Below are positions 51,990 through 64,000 of a stretch of 64,000 nucleotides of DNA, piece after piece. The stretch comes from Pelecanus crispus. Taxonomy: Eukaryota > Chordata > Aves > Pelecaniformes > Pelecanidae. The notes beneath the pieces were generated by a model. That model worked only from the letters and a program-made list of their open reading frames with translations, was not told the origin of the DNA and made no database searches. The stretch's first letter is position 1, and the number at the start of each line of letters is the position of its first letter. Both the position numbers and the translations under genes were made by a program. Location: assembly GCF_030463565.1 (NCBI RefSeq), contig NC_134643.1:218602583-218666582 (forward strand), in the 5' to 3' direction.

Positions 51990-52463
51990 GTGGGGGAGAG
52001 TCCAGTGAAGGGCCATGAAGATGATGCAAGAAACTGGGCATCTCTCCTATGAGGAAAGGACTGGAAAAGAGCTGGGACTGTTCAGCCTGGAGAAGAGGAG
52101 GCTCAGGGGATATCTCATCAATGTTTGTAAATACCTGAAGGGAGGGTGCAAAGAGGATGGAGCCAGGCTCTTCTCGGCAGTGCCTAGTGCTAGGACTAGA
52201 GGCAATGGGCACAAACAGAAACACAGGAGGTTCCCTCTGAACATCAGGAAACACTTTTTCCTGTGAGGGTGACCAAGCACTGGCACAGTTTGTGCAGGGA
52301 GGTTGTGCAGTCTCCATCCTTGGAGATATTAAAAACCCAGCTGGATGTGGTCCTGGGCAAGCAGCTTTATGTGGCCTTGCTTGAGCAAGGTGGTGTTGGA
52401 TGAGACACCTCCAGAGGTCCCTTCCAACCCGAACCCTTCTGTGATTTTTGTTATTCTGTGATT
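51990..52463 (+). mobile_element. CR1 LINE 3' fragment, plus strand, divergent subfamily
   Basis: The plus strand encodes [20 protein letters not shown] and [19 protein letters not shown], then the 3' region TCCCTTCCAACCCGAACC to a TTCTGTGATTTTTGTTATTC end. It differs from the other copies in its terminal repeat (TTCTGTGATT), suggesting another subfamily. Confidence 0.9.
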
Positions 52464-55241
52464 CCTGCCAAAGACAAGCCTGCAGCTCTGAGAATGGGAG
52501 AAAAATCTGAGTTATATCCTGGAAACTGAATTTCCTGGTGATGAACACAGGACTTTCTCCCTATCTCCAATTCAATCTTCTTTCCACCCTGTTGATAGGG
52601 AGCATGCTCACCAAATCAAAGTGCAATAGGTGCAAATGCAAGTGGAGTTTCTCATTTCTGAGCAGCCCCTTTCCTTCGGTGGCCGCAGACTGGTGCGTTC
52701 CCATGTGTAACCTCCACTGTGCCTGCGAGATCAAGCCTAGGAAAACAAGCCTGTTGTCAGCAGCAGCCTGTATGAAGCCTTGAAAATTTGTGGGGACCTG
52801 CAAACTGAAAAAAGGTTAAAGTCTGTGTTCCAGTTAGCATCTTTCATGATCCTTTTGTCCTTACATTAATCCAGGAATGAGGAATAACGAACAAATTCTG
52901 CTGTCAGTTTCGCTATGCATAAGCAATGTTGTCCTACAGGCAGGCACACAGCTACCTTATCCTGTCACGTCTACAGAGGGAACCAAGAGGTGCATTTCTC
53001 CAAGTCCTAGGGTGCTCAGACTTTTATTAAATTCTGTAAATGTTCAGTTTGACAGATTGCGTAGAAAGGTTTTCTGTTGAAACAACTGAAGATGTTGCCC
53101 CTCAGGAGTGAAAGGACAGAAGTATCCCAAGGCACAGGCCGGGCCATTTGGAAGGAGGAAAGAGTTTGTCAAAATGAAGTCTGAATGCCTGGAATTTCAC
53201 CTGGTTTCAGCTCATGCTCATGGTTTCAGGGTATACAAGTGAAGTCTGCAAGCAGAGAGTGGCTGCTCAGAGATGCCACCCTGCCTCTTTGCTTTCTGTA
53301 TTCCTGGCTCCATGGCATTCAGCTCCAGCTACCCTTTGGGTCCTTGTTCTCCTCTCACTTTTGAAACGACGAATGTAATTGAGACTGATTAACAGTAAAA
53401 ATATTTTGATTTTCTGGTATGGAAAGGGCACTTTTAAAAATGATCACAAAGATATTCAAGAGAAGTTTTTATTCCTCCTGGCACAGCTAAAAGAAAATGG
53501 TATTTGAAGAACAAGAATCTCCAGCATCTCTTGATTTGGGGTCAATTTGGAACTATTTTCTCCTGGTTTAAGTCTAAGGGCTGAACATTTTGTAGATTTG
53601 TGCTGCTAATACCCTGCCCAAGGCACACAAAAGCTTAGCTGGTTACTGATCAGTCAAAGTGAAAAGTGTGCTCAATTCCAAAATCCGTGTCCGCTCCATT
53701 GACTTAACTGGGACCAACTGATCGGTGAGCTGACATGTGTTTGTCTATGTGTTCTGTTCCAGCAGCACAAATGCACCTGCTGCCTTGGCTCCAGGCAGAT
53801 AAAGCAGCTTTGATAAGGGGTCTGTCATGTCAACTACACATGGCGTACTTTGCAAACTGCCACGCCCACAACTAGCTCATTTTATTTGCATTTTGCTCTT
53901 GGTGGTGGGGATTATGCCTCAGCCAGTTCTTTCATTTGCTGACATTTTCACAATGCCCCTATGAAAGTTTGTACCCAAGTAAGCTCTTCTTTCCTACTGC
54001 CCTCATGCTTTTTAACTATGTTACTTTACACAATTTCTGGACCTTTCAGGAGAAGGTTCTGCTGCACCTCCTTAGCAGGGCCATCCTACACAGAGAGCCA
54101 AAAGGAGATGCTTTAGAAGATTATTTGAGACTGTGACAATCTGTGACATGAAGACTTCCATAGATCATCCCAACTGGGGCTTCCAAAGGCATCAGTCCCT
54201 TCTGAAACTGGAAGCTTAAGTCTTGCTCTTTGCTACTGAGGATCTGCCAGGCTTGCTCATCTCCTGCCAATACATGACTGTCAACTTTTATACTGGTCCA
54301 AAATTTGCCACCCTCAGCCCTCTTCCTATGCCTGCTCAGGCCTTGTAAATCTTTCACCACATTAACTCAGTTTCTACCATATATTTACAAAGGTTTGTGA
54401 CCTTTAACTGTAGTCAATCATTCCCCATGGTCTCATTTGTCTCTTTCCCCCCGGCAGCGCCTTCACCACATTGCCGTTGCCTGTAAATGATTTACCCAGC
54501 GCTTGCAGAGCACCAGCTGGGTCCCTTGAGGCATGCACAGCTCACTCACAGTCCTTCTCTGGTTTAGACTTCCCAGATTTTCAAGTGTCTTATTCAGATC
54601 TCCTTGCCCTCTGATACATCAGCACTTGCTCCTCATCTTCAGTACAGCAGGTTATTGACCGCATTAGAAAGGCTCTGGACATGAACTGTGGTACATGTAA
54701 GTGCAAAGTGGGTGATAGTTTCAGTGGATGGAGCAGTGCAGGTCACTGGCATGGAGTTCTGGGAGTATGCCCTATTTAAACACACCCTCACACATATATA
54801 TGTTTATATATCCATGGTCACAATGTTTGGATGCATTATTAGTACCTGGTGTATTCTGCATACAAAGTTCAGCGTCAGTAATTTGGGGACACTCAACTCT
54901 ATCTCCCATCCTCTGTGTGAGTTTATCAGAACACGCTTGAAATATCCAAACAATCTTTAAATTGAATTTTATAAATATCAAATTAAATTAAAAACTGAAG
55001 TTAAATAATGAATTTTAAATCTAAATCTCAAATGTATTTAAGTAAAGTGAATTTAAATAAAAAAATGTTTGAAATAGCCCTATGGTAAGAAACACAGCTA
55101 GCCCTGGAGAGAACGTCCTGTCCCTGTGCACGGCTCACATGCAGCTGTTCATGCAGCCGCCAGGACTGGGGCATGTGCAGGATCTCTGCAGTGTCTGCAC
55201 CTGAAGCAGGGATTGAGATCCCAATTTGGAGGCCTGAGAAC
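52464..55241. other. Intergenic unique sequence
   Basis: No gene or clear repeat was recognised. It has an AT-rich block at 54955-55075. An octamer-like ATTTGCAT lies near 53884. Confidence 0.5.
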
Positions 55242-56312
55242 TAGAATCATAGAATGCTTTGGGTTGGAAGGGACCTTTAGATGTCACCTAGCCCAACCCC
55301 CCTGCAGTGAGCAGGGACAGCTTTAACCAGATCAGGTTGCTCAGAGCCCCGTCCAACCTGACATTGAACGTTGCCAGGGATGGGGCCTCTACTGCCTCTC
55401 TGGGCAACCTTTTCCAGTGCTTGACCACCCTCACTGTAAAAACTTTCTTCCTTATATCCAGTCTAAATCTATTCTTCTTTAGTTTAAATCCATTACTCCT
55501 TGTCCTGTCACAACAGGCCTTGCTAAAAAGATTCTCCCCATCCTTCCTGTAGGCCCCCTTTAAGTACTGGAAGGCTGCAATAAGGTCTCCTCGCAGCCTT
55601 CTCTTCTCCAGGCTGAACAATCCCAACTCTCTCAGCCTTTCCTCGCAGGAGAGGTGCTCCAGCTCTCGGATCATTCTTGTGGCCCTCCTCTGGACCCGCT
55701 CCAACAGGTCCATGTCCTTCTTGTGCTGAGGGCCCCAGAGCTGGACGCAGTACTGCAGGTGGGGTCTCACCAGAGCAGAGTAGAGGGGCAGAATCACCTC
55801 CCTCGACCTGCTGGCCACGCTGCTTTTGATGCAGCCCAGGATACGGTTGGCTTTTTGGGCTGCAAGCGCACATTGTTGGCTCATGTCCAGCTTTTCACCC
55901 ACCAGTACCCCCAAGTCCTTCTCTGCTGGGCTGCTCTCAATCTCTTCATCCCCCAACCTGTACTGATATCGGGGGTTGCCCCGTCCCAGGTGCAGGACCT
56001 TGCACTTGGCCTTGTTGAACCTCATGAGGTTCACAGAGGCCCACCTCTCCAGCTTGTCCAGGTCCCTCTGGATGACATCTCATCCTCCTGGCATGTCAAC
56101 GGCACCACTCAGCTTGGTGTCGTCTGCAAACTTGCTGAGGGTGCACTCAATCCCACTGTCTATGTCATTGATGAAGACATTAAACAGCACTGGTCCCAGT
56201 ATGGACCCCTGAGGGACTCCACTTGTCACAGGTCTCCATTTGGACATTGAGCCATTGACCACTACCATGCGACTATCCAGCCAATTCCTTATCCTAGAAG
56301 TTAAATGGTACA
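55242..56312 (-). mobile_element. CR1 LINE, about 1.07 kb, minus strand, with RT remnant
   Basis: The 3' end at 55242 reads GAATCATAGAATGCTTTGGG on the plus strand. Reading leftwards it encodes the end of the [29 protein letters not shown] and [12 protein letters not shown] (56312-56080). After a frame break it continues as an uninterrupted 249-codon frame (56034-55288) with [31 protein letters not shown] and [21 protein letters not shown]. It is 5'-truncated within the RT domain; the first catalytic motif is missing, so it is inactive. Confidence 0.93.
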
Positions 56313-57088
56313 CTTCTTAGCACTGCTGCATCTAAGTCCCTTCTTTTCTTTTTTTTTTCCTGGTTTTTGAATGCTTGGATGAGGTTGATGATAGGAATGC
56401 CTACTACTACCCTCTCCAGTGGAGTCTGGAATATTAAAATTTGTATTTTAGGAGGCTAATCAAGACCAGCAGCTCATCTCGTTGCTGGAAAAATTAGTAC
56501 AATATTAGGGATAAGCCTGTGGAAAGTAAACCATCCACTGTGATAAACGAACTGTTTGCCTGGTCAAAAAAGCAAACCTACCCATAAAAGCTGGTACAGT
56601 TATTGACCACATCTACTGATCCTTGGATTAAATCACAGGTCAGCAGTACTATCACAGAAATCATTGCCCAGCAAAGCTGCAGGTAGACTGCAGAGACGTG
56701 AGGGCACATGGACACAGGAGCCAGGAACCAGGCAGAACATCCCCAAATAAGCCTGCTTGTTTAGACTAAGTCTGAGCACAAGTTTTTTGACCCCCTTATG
56801 AGATGAAGGTCACAGGTTACTTACTACACAGAGGCAAGTGTGGATTTTAGAAGCAAACTCAGTGACGATCATCATCATCTAAACTGGTTGCAAGGTGGGT
56901 GGTTGAGTTTCTGCGTGGTTGCCACATGCCCGCCGCATGGTGTTACATGGTGACTGTCGGAGAGGGGCAAAACCCCACCAGTGTGGATCGGGAGGGTGAC
57001 ACCAGGAAAGGAGACTCCTCAAAAGACTCACGGGGAGTTTGAGCAGAGCAAAATCTTCCTTAAATATGTGGAGATCCTTTGAAGACAT
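56313..57088. other. Intergenic unique sequence
   Basis: No gene or repeat was recognised between the two minus-strand CR1 copies. A short T/C-rich tract lies at 56340-56361. Confidence 0.5.
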
Positions 57089-57600
57089 AGAATCATAGAA
57101 TAGAATCATAGAATCGTCTAGGTTGGAAAAGACCTTTAAGATCATCCAGTCCAACCATTAACCTACACTACCAAGCCCACCTAAACCAATCAAGGGTAGA
57201 CTAGACTAAACCATATCCCGAAGTGCCACATCTACCCGTTTTTTGAACACTTCCAGGGATGGTGACTCCACCACCTCTCTGGGCAGCCTCTTCCAATGCT
57301 TGACCACCCTTTCCATAAAGAAATTTTTCCTAATTTCCAGCCTAAACCTCCCCTGGCGCAGCTTGAGCCCATTTCCTCTTGTCCTATCGCTAGCTACTTG
57401 GGAGAAGAGACCAACACCCACCTCACTACACCCTCCTTTCAGGGAGTTGTAGAGAGCGATAAGGTCTCCCCTCAGCCTCCTCTTCTCCAGGCTAAACAAC
57501 CCCAGTTCCCTCAGCCGCTCCTCATAAGACTTGTTCTCCAGACCCTTCACCAGCCTTGTTGCCTGTCTCTGAACACACTCCAGCACCTCAGTGTCTGTCT
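57089..57600 (-). mobile_element. CR1 LINE 3' fragment, minus strand, young subfamily
   Basis: It starts ATAGAATCATAGAATAGAATC on the plus strand, with a duplicated terminal repeat. The minus strand encodes [20 protein letters not shown] through [18 protein letters not shown] without a stop. By eye it is very close to 25336-25700, so both derive from the same subfamily. It is truncated near 57600. Confidence 0.93.
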
Positions 57601-59508
57601 TAGATGTGTTCTGATGCTCCCACCGGTGCTCTTACAGAAACCTGGTGCCCTTTTCCCGTGCCTGGTGGGGTCTGAAGACACGCGAGGTGGTCTCCAAGGG
57701 CCGTGGGAGCAGCTCCCGGCTGCCCGGGACCTCGCGTGTGTGACCACTAGGTGTCACGGCTGTCCCGCAGAACCCACGCTGTCCCAGCGCGCTGGGAGCA
57801 GCCAGAGGGTCCCTTGCTCTTGTCGGCTGTCAGAAACCACGCAATCCTCATAAAAGCGTGTGGAGGAGGCAGAGCCTGTGCCTGGCTCTGCCCTGCCTCC
57901 GTGGAGGGGGAGCAGAGGTGGGGGGCTTCCCAGGGTGTCCCCAGAGCCACCGTCTGTCTCCAGCGCAGCATGCCGAGGGCAGGGAATCGGAGTGCAGGAC
58001 TGATTTTTGAGATTGGCTTGCAAAAGTGTACTCGTAAGACAAAATGTCTCATAAAACAGGGTCTGTATTCCCCAGGTGTCTCAGTTCACAGCCTGTGCAC
58101 ACACTCCAGGACGATTCAGTATTTCTTTAACGTGGCTAAATGGCGTTGTACTCGGTACTTCAGGTTAGGTTTCAGATGTGCCTTCTACAACGATGTTATT
58201 AAGAATCTCAAACCCTTTCCCTTTTTGTGGTGTATTTTCCCAGAATGGGTTTCCCCAGTTCATTTTTAAGCTCTTTCCACAAAAGGAAAAGTGGCAAATA
58301 CTTTACATACTGTAATTTCCACCCAGATCATAAATCCAGTATTTCAGAAAAAAATGGCCTGCTTTCTTCCTGGTCCATAAAAGCATTACTATATGAGGTT
58401 TATCTAATCCTTTTTTCTACTATATTTATCACCAAGCCTTCAGCCAGGCTTATGCTGGAGCTTTTATACAGTTAGACTGCATCTGTAAGAAAGGAGGCAG
58501 CTCAAACGTTTACTTTTTCTCCGAAGCATCCTCCTCCTTGCCATCAAGCACCCCGCAGGTCTCCTGCTCTTTTAGCACTGTCCACGTGCCCGCATCCAGC
58601 CAGCCCCTCTCTTCACTTTTCCACTGCTGGAGCTGGGATTACCCTCACGGGGAGGCTGTGTGGATCAGTGGCTTCCCATTGCAATCTGCTTCATTATTAA
58701 AGCTTTTTTGGGGTCTGTTTTCAAGACGGCATGTGGGAAATGCACACCACCTCCAACTAACATAAATTAATATTAGCTGAGCTATATGCAAGATTCCCTG
58801 TGAGCTGCTTTGCAAAGACGCTCCTGCAGCATATGCCAAGAGTCGTTAACACATCAGCTGCAGCACATCCAACACTCTGAAAAAGATTTAGGAGGGACTA
58901 ATGCCTCCGGTGGCGGAGCTCTGTTGGCCTTTGACAGAGTTACGTCATGGGTGAATTGAGCCTCCAGTGTTTAACATCAGACAGACTTGGCACCAGAGGA
59001 ATAATGATGACAGCAGGAGATGAACATTACATAGGCAGAGCTTGACATGCCTGAGTATCACTCATCCCCATCTTCCTGTCATTTCAGAAGGGGTTCTTGA
59101 GCCCATTCGGTTATCAGACATATTCAGAAAGCTGAAGTCAGCATAGTGGGGTGCCTCCCAGCATAAGCATCCTAATAGCTTTTATCTCTTCTAATTACAA
59201 TCATAATTTCTGCTGATAGCTTCATGAAATGAAACATTATTTTGTTTTTCACTCCAAGAGTCACTAAACGGACTTGCTGCTGTGGTTCACCATGATTTGG
59301 CATACAAGAACAGGAACTGTGGAACAAAACAAGAGAGAAAGCTGTCATTTCATGATGCAAGCACAGACTACAGGCAGCTTCAATAATTTGTGCTTTCATT
59401 GATGGCATTTTGTCAGGAGTTTTGGTAGACAGTGAGTGGAGGTCTGGTGCCTTTACCACAGAACTGAACACAGGTTTGTGTGGGATTCATGCTCCTTATA
59501 AGGGGTGA
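57601..59508. other. Intergenic unique sequence
   Basis: No gene was recognised. There is a CTCF-like word at 57742-57755. The block 58650-59060 is free of recognisable repeats and has mixed, non-simple composition; it could be conserved non-coding sequence, but that needs alignment. Confidence 0.45.
57742..57755 (+). promoter_or_regulatory. CTCF-like motif (weak)
   Basis: CCACTAGGTGTCAC resembles the CTCF core CCASYAGRKGGCR, with a mismatch at one of the central G positions. A single motif match carries little weight on its own. Confidence 0.3.
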
Positions 59509-60070
59509 TGTCCTGGTTTCGGCTGGGATAGAGTTAATTTTCTTCCTAGTAGCAGGCACAGTGCTGTGGTTTGGATTTAGTAGGAGAAGAATGTTGATAA
59601 CACACTGATGGTTTAGTTGTTGCTAAGTACTGCTTATGCTAGTCAAGGACTTTTCAGCTTCCCAGGCTCTGCCAGGTGCACAAGAAACTGGGAGGGGGCA
59701 CAGCCACAATAGTTGATCCAAACTGGCCAAAGGGCTGTTCCATACCATGTGATGTCATGCTCAGTATAGAAACTGGGGGGGGTTGGATGGGGAGCAGCGA
59801 TCGCTGCTCGGGAACTGTCTGGGTATCGGTCGGCGGGTGGTGAGCAATTGCACTGTGCATCACTTGCTTTGTATATTGTTATCATCATTATTACATTGTT
59901 ATTATTATCATTACAATTTTACTTTATTTCAATTATTAAACTGTTCTTATCTCAACCCAGGAGTGTTTCTCACTCTTACTCCTCCGATTCTCTCCCCCAT
60001 CCCACCGGGTCAGGGGGAGTGAGTGAGCGGCTGCGTGGTGCTGAGTTGCTGCTGGGGTTAAACCACGACA
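59509..60070 (+). mobile_element. Solo LTR of an endogenous retrovirus, copy 2
   Basis: This 562-bp element starts TGTCCTGGTTTCGGCTGGG and ends AACCACGACA. It has a perfect 5-bp target duplication, GGTGA, at 59504-59508 and 60071-60075. It is highly similar to copy 1 (1939-2505) along its whole length, including the ATTAAACTGTTCTTATCTC region. No internal retroviral sequence is present. Confidence 0.92.
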
Positions 60071-60075
60071 GGTGA

Positions 60076-60895
60076 CCACTGGCCAGTCATTTCATCTCTC
60101 TGCACCTCTGAGCATCGCTCCTCCTTTCCACCACGTTTTTATCTGACAGTCTGTCTTTTCCTTTCTGCTTGTACAGTGCCTGGTGCAGTAGGACAGCCTC
60201 AGCCAAGGCCACCAAGTGCGTCAGTGATCTAATAGCGAGTACAGCAAGCTCCTCTGATTCAGGAGCACTGGTGGGTGTTTGTCTCATGTAGGTGCCAGGA
60301 TCCCAGGGCAGTATCTTTGTGTGAAATCAAGAGAGTTTGCAAATCTATTCGGATGACTTCACATGGGAAGTGCACAGAAGTCAGCATTAACGGGATATGA
60401 GAAATGAACAGAACTTGCTGTACTCAGGGAATAAATTACCAGAAGTCTGCAATTAAATCTTGCAGACAGGAAGCCTTCTGGAATAGGGTTACTTTCTATA
60501 TGGAGTGCTTGACAGTTAAAATTGAAGTCCGTTGAACTTTGCTACATAAATATGCTTGTGTTTCTTTCAATTTATGAGTCACAGTAGTCTATTTTATTTA
60601 TTTATGTGAGATAAAGCTTTAAGAAAAGATTCTGAAAGCAGAAATGAGGCCATTGATGATGCTAAACATACCTGTCTGCAAGAAAACTCAGTAAGAGGTT
60701 TGTGAAGGAATGATTTTTGCATGTGGACTGTCTGTCTTCATTTTATGACGATGTAACTTAAACAGCATAGCCTTACATCTTCAGAAATTGATTACAAAAT
60801 TTAGAAGGCAGCTGGTCTTAACACTAAGCAAACAGTGGGAAATACAACGTACAAATAACGTTCTAGCTCTCCGCAGGGCATTGTACTCTTCCTGT
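60076..60895. other. Spacer between two solo LTRs
   Basis: About 820 bp with no retroviral gag, pol or env similarity seen. Because each flanking LTR has its own different target duplication, this is ordinary host DNA and not a provirus interior. Confidence 0.7.
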
Positions 60896-60900
60896 GTGGG

Positions 60901-61471
60901 TGTCCTGGTTTCAGCTGGGATAGAGTTAATTTTCTTCCTAGCAGCAGGCATAGTGCTGTGTTTTGGATTTAGTAGGAGAAGAATGTTGATAACACACTGA
61001 TGGTTTAGTTGTTGCTAAGTACTGCTTATGCTAGTCAAGGACTTTTTTGCTTCCCATGCTCTGCCAGGTGCACAAGAAACTGGGAGGGGGCACAGCCAGA
61101 ATAGTTGATCCAAACTGGCCAAAGGGCTATTCCATACTATGTGATGTCATGCTCAGTATAGAAACTGGGGGGGAGTTGGCTGGGGGGCAGCAATCGCTGC
61201 TCAGGAACTGGCTGAGCATCGGTCAGAGGGTGGTGCGCGGTTGCATCACTTGGGTTTTTTTTTTTCCTGGGTTTTGTTTCTCTCTCTTGTTGTCCTCCTT
61301 TTCATTACAATTATCATTACTATTATTCATTAAATTATTAAACTGTTCTTATCTCAACCCACAAGTTTTCTTACTTCTGCCCTTCCGATTCTCTCCCCCA
61401 TCCCACCGCGGAGGGAGGGTGAGTGTGTGGCTGCGTGGCACTTGGCTGTCGACAGGGGCTAAACCATGACA
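60901..61471 (+). mobile_element. Solo LTR of an endogenous retrovirus, copy 3 (variant 3' half)
   Basis: This 571-bp element starts TGTCCTGGTTTCAGCTGGG and ends AACCATGACA. It has a perfect 5-bp target duplication, GTGGG, at 60896-60900 and 61472-61476. The first 330 bp match copies 1 and 2 closely. From about 61245 it carries a T-rich stretch (GGGTTTTTTTTTTTCC) and a different version of the 3' half, ending in GGCTGTCGACAGGGGC in place of GAGTTGCTGCTGGGG. It is probably a distinct subfamily. Confidence 0.92.
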
Positions 61472-61476
61472 GTGGG

Positions 61477-64000
61477 CAGCCAGTCCTCTCATGAATTTTT
61501 ATCATTACCGGTCTTGAGTCCCTGTGCTATTTGCAGCCTGCAAAACCTATTTGTCAAGATTCAGTGCCAAATATCACTAAGAACAAGCAAAGCCACTTGT
61601 TTAATGACTCAGGAACCCTCTGATTCAGCACAGGGAATACAATTAGATAATAGCCTGTGCTTTTCCTGGAAATCATCTGTATGTTTCTGTTGCTAATGTT
61701 TAGCTGCTTTAACAGATGGTTTAGAAAATTGGATTCCATTTCCCAAGCTGAGGACATGAAGAGAGCAAAACAAAGATTTTTTTTTTGTTTTTTAGGCAGC
61801 TCTGAGAGACAGGACTCAGGCAAGTCAACAATTACCCAGTGGCTTTTAATCTGAGTGCTGGAAAAAGCTGCTTGCATGAACTTTTTTTGCATGTCTGGGA
61901 TCAAATCCAGAAAACCTCTCAAAATTTTCGATAAAATTCTCAACTTCACCATGGAGTCTCTGGTCAAAACTGAGTGACTTTTGACCCAGAGCAACAGATT
62001 GATCATACCATTGATCTGGGACATGAAGACTATCTTGAAAGCTCCAACTCTGCCAAAGTCAGACCAAGAACTTGAATTTAGGTAACTCCTTCCACTCTGA
62101 GGGAAGTGGCCCAGTCTCAAGGTTATTGAGGTTATTGATTATTCTGATGATCTGTCTCACGTTTTTCATTACAAACTTCAGAAGATGCTCATTTTATCCC
62201 TGATGGAGAACAAAAAACATTTTATTTCATCAGAATTCATAGGATGGGAATATAATTGAAATGCTGACTCTGAATTTTTACTACCAAGTTCAAATGTTGA
62301 AAAGTTTGCTACAAAATATATTTGCTGGAAATATATCCTGCAAAACACAAGCTTCCATAGCTCCCACTCACTTCAGCAAGCCAACCAGAATACTGTTTCA
62401 TGCCCATAGCAGACATCTGCCAATCCTTGTCAATGTTTCATCAACACACTTCGATCTCTACAGATGGAAAGACCATACCATTGGAATTACACAGGTAACA
62501 CTAAGTTGCTTTTGAGAAGAAAAGCCTCAAAGCTAACTCCAAAGGACCAACCCAATCCATCACAGGTAGGTATTAGTTATGATTTTAATGACCACAAGCC
62601 AGCAGGGATCCTGAAGCACACATTTCCAGTCCATGGCACTGTTGTGCAATGTGGTGATTTAAGCACGAGAGACTAGCATACCGGTTCCCTCCATCCTATT
62701 TGTACACCCTCAATTTTACAACAAATAGCTTTGTAAAATGCAACTAGTTACTATCCATGTACCATAAAAGCAAACATACCAGAGTACCAAAATACCAGAC
62801 ACAAATCGTCATAACTGACATCCACCCACAATCTTAAAAGCAGAAAAATGCAGCCCAAATTAATCATCCCCAGAATGTAGGAAAAGCAAAATTGCCCACA
62901 AAATTATGTCTAAGAGCATTTTTCAAAGCTGAAACCATATAGTGTTTGTCTAGGGCTTCTTGACACAAGGGTGCAAACATCTGGAGAGTCTGCCTCACAG
63001 CCTAATGTAACATGGATTGACCTCACTCCCTGTAAGCATGAGAGTTAGAATTTAAATTTTAAATTAATTTTTTTATTTAAGCACCTCCTGCTTGTGAGCA
63101 AAAAGCAACCTGGCAGATCATGCTCAAGATGCTTTGGTAGGACTGCTGGGATGGGACAAACCTTGCCAAGGGAATAACACCTCAAGGCTTGAGATTGATG
63201 TAGTTCTTGGGAGCTTCTCAAGAAAGAAGACCCATTTAATGAGGTATCTGAAGTCAGAACTGAAGGATAAAGTTGGGTGAGAAGGAAGGCAGGTGGCAGC
63301 AGAGATTTTATAGCAGATCCCAACACTTATGGATAATCTTTTCATCACCCAAAGATCTCAGTTGTGACAACCATGACCATAGAGGAGGCTGGACAGAAAC
63401 CTCCCTTCCAGGCAGTTCAGGCAGTGGTGCTGGACAACTGGCTGTAGTAGAAATGTAAAATTGGAGACTTTGACAGGGTTTGTAGCTTCCTTCCTTTATA
63501 ACTATGTTTTTATTAATTTAGTTATATTACCAGCTTATCTGTGGGATTTTCCACAGTGCTCCTGAGAAAGTCACACAATAGACAAAAGGACCATCAAACC
63601 CGGTTCAGAATGCATTGTCCTCAGAGCAAACCCCTCTAATGCCAGCCTTTATAAAATCGCTGCGGCATGGAAGAACATGCAGCACTCGGTATAGCAGGTT
63701 TTTCTGTCTTTCAGCCTTTAGAAGCCAACACTATTGGAAGAAAGCTGTCAACAGGGAAGAACGTGGGACAAAATTTAATCTCTGATGTAACTGCAGGGGA
63801 GTCTCACCAGAGAGTTATCCGTCTGTACATTTATTCTGGAAAAAAGTTCAGAGAGAACGTTTGTATCCAGAGATGACATTCTTTGCCAAAACAGCCCTAG
63901 GTTTAGATATCAGCGTCTCTGCAACTGTAACTCCAACTGTTTTCAGAAGACTTATGTTTATATATACAAATATATACACGAATACATATTTTCCCTATGT
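61477..64000. other. Intergenic unique sequence to window end
   Basis: No gene was recognised. A 188-codon minus-strand open frame (61554-62120) starts with TTG and has no known domain. An AT-rich tract, TATATACAAATATATACACG, lies near 63960. Confidence 0.45.

Noticed and set aside
59509..61471. One provirus with two LTRs and an 830-bp interior
   Set aside because: Each LTR has its own different 5-bp target duplication and the spacer shows no retroviral coding sequence.
61554..62120. 188-codon minus-strand open frame
   Set aside because: It has a TTG start, no recognisable domain and no splice or family evidence; it may be chance. A protein search could reverse this.

Overview
The window looks like bird nuclear DNA, probably from a neoavian species. 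CR1-type LINE fragments are scattered on both strands and carry the avian (ATTCTATG)n-type 3' end. There are three solo retroviral LTRs and one SINE with a tRNA-Ile-like head and a CR1 tail. Both recognisable genes are vertebrate genes with spliced structures and CpG-rich promoters. Nothing suggests bacterial, plasmid or phage DNA.

Layout. Positions 1-14641 are most simply read as intron 1 of TMEM135, which is transcribed leftwards; its first coding exon is 14642-14782 on the minus strand. The CpG-rich promoter/5' region (about 14642-15260) holds a perfect 36-bp inverted repeat. Positions 15261-35083 are intergenic, dominated by unique sequence and a 3-kb, largely complete CR1 (25232-28245, minus) that has itself been hit by a short plus-strand CR1 tail. 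FZD4 (Frizzled-4) is on the plus strand. Coding exon 1 is 35891-36154, the intron is 36155-37260 and coding exon 2 is 37261-38589, giving a 530-residue receptor. A long 3' UTR probably runs to about 41.8 kb. From 41.8 kb to 64 kb I recognise no gene, only more CR1 fragments, two closely spaced solo LTRs and some candidate regulatory stretches.

The genes. TMEM135 and FZD4 are divergent, with start codons about 21 kb apart, as I recall for their mammalian orthologues, so this is a conserved neighbourhood. FZD4 is a seven-pass Wnt/Norrin receptor. TMEM135 is a multi-pass organelle membrane protein. They are neighbours, not members of one pathway that I know of. I found no previously undescribed biological system. 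The most unusual things are the long perfect hairpin in the TMEM135 promoter, the tRNA-Ile/CR1 SINE beside the FZD4 promoter, and the clean retroelement insertions.
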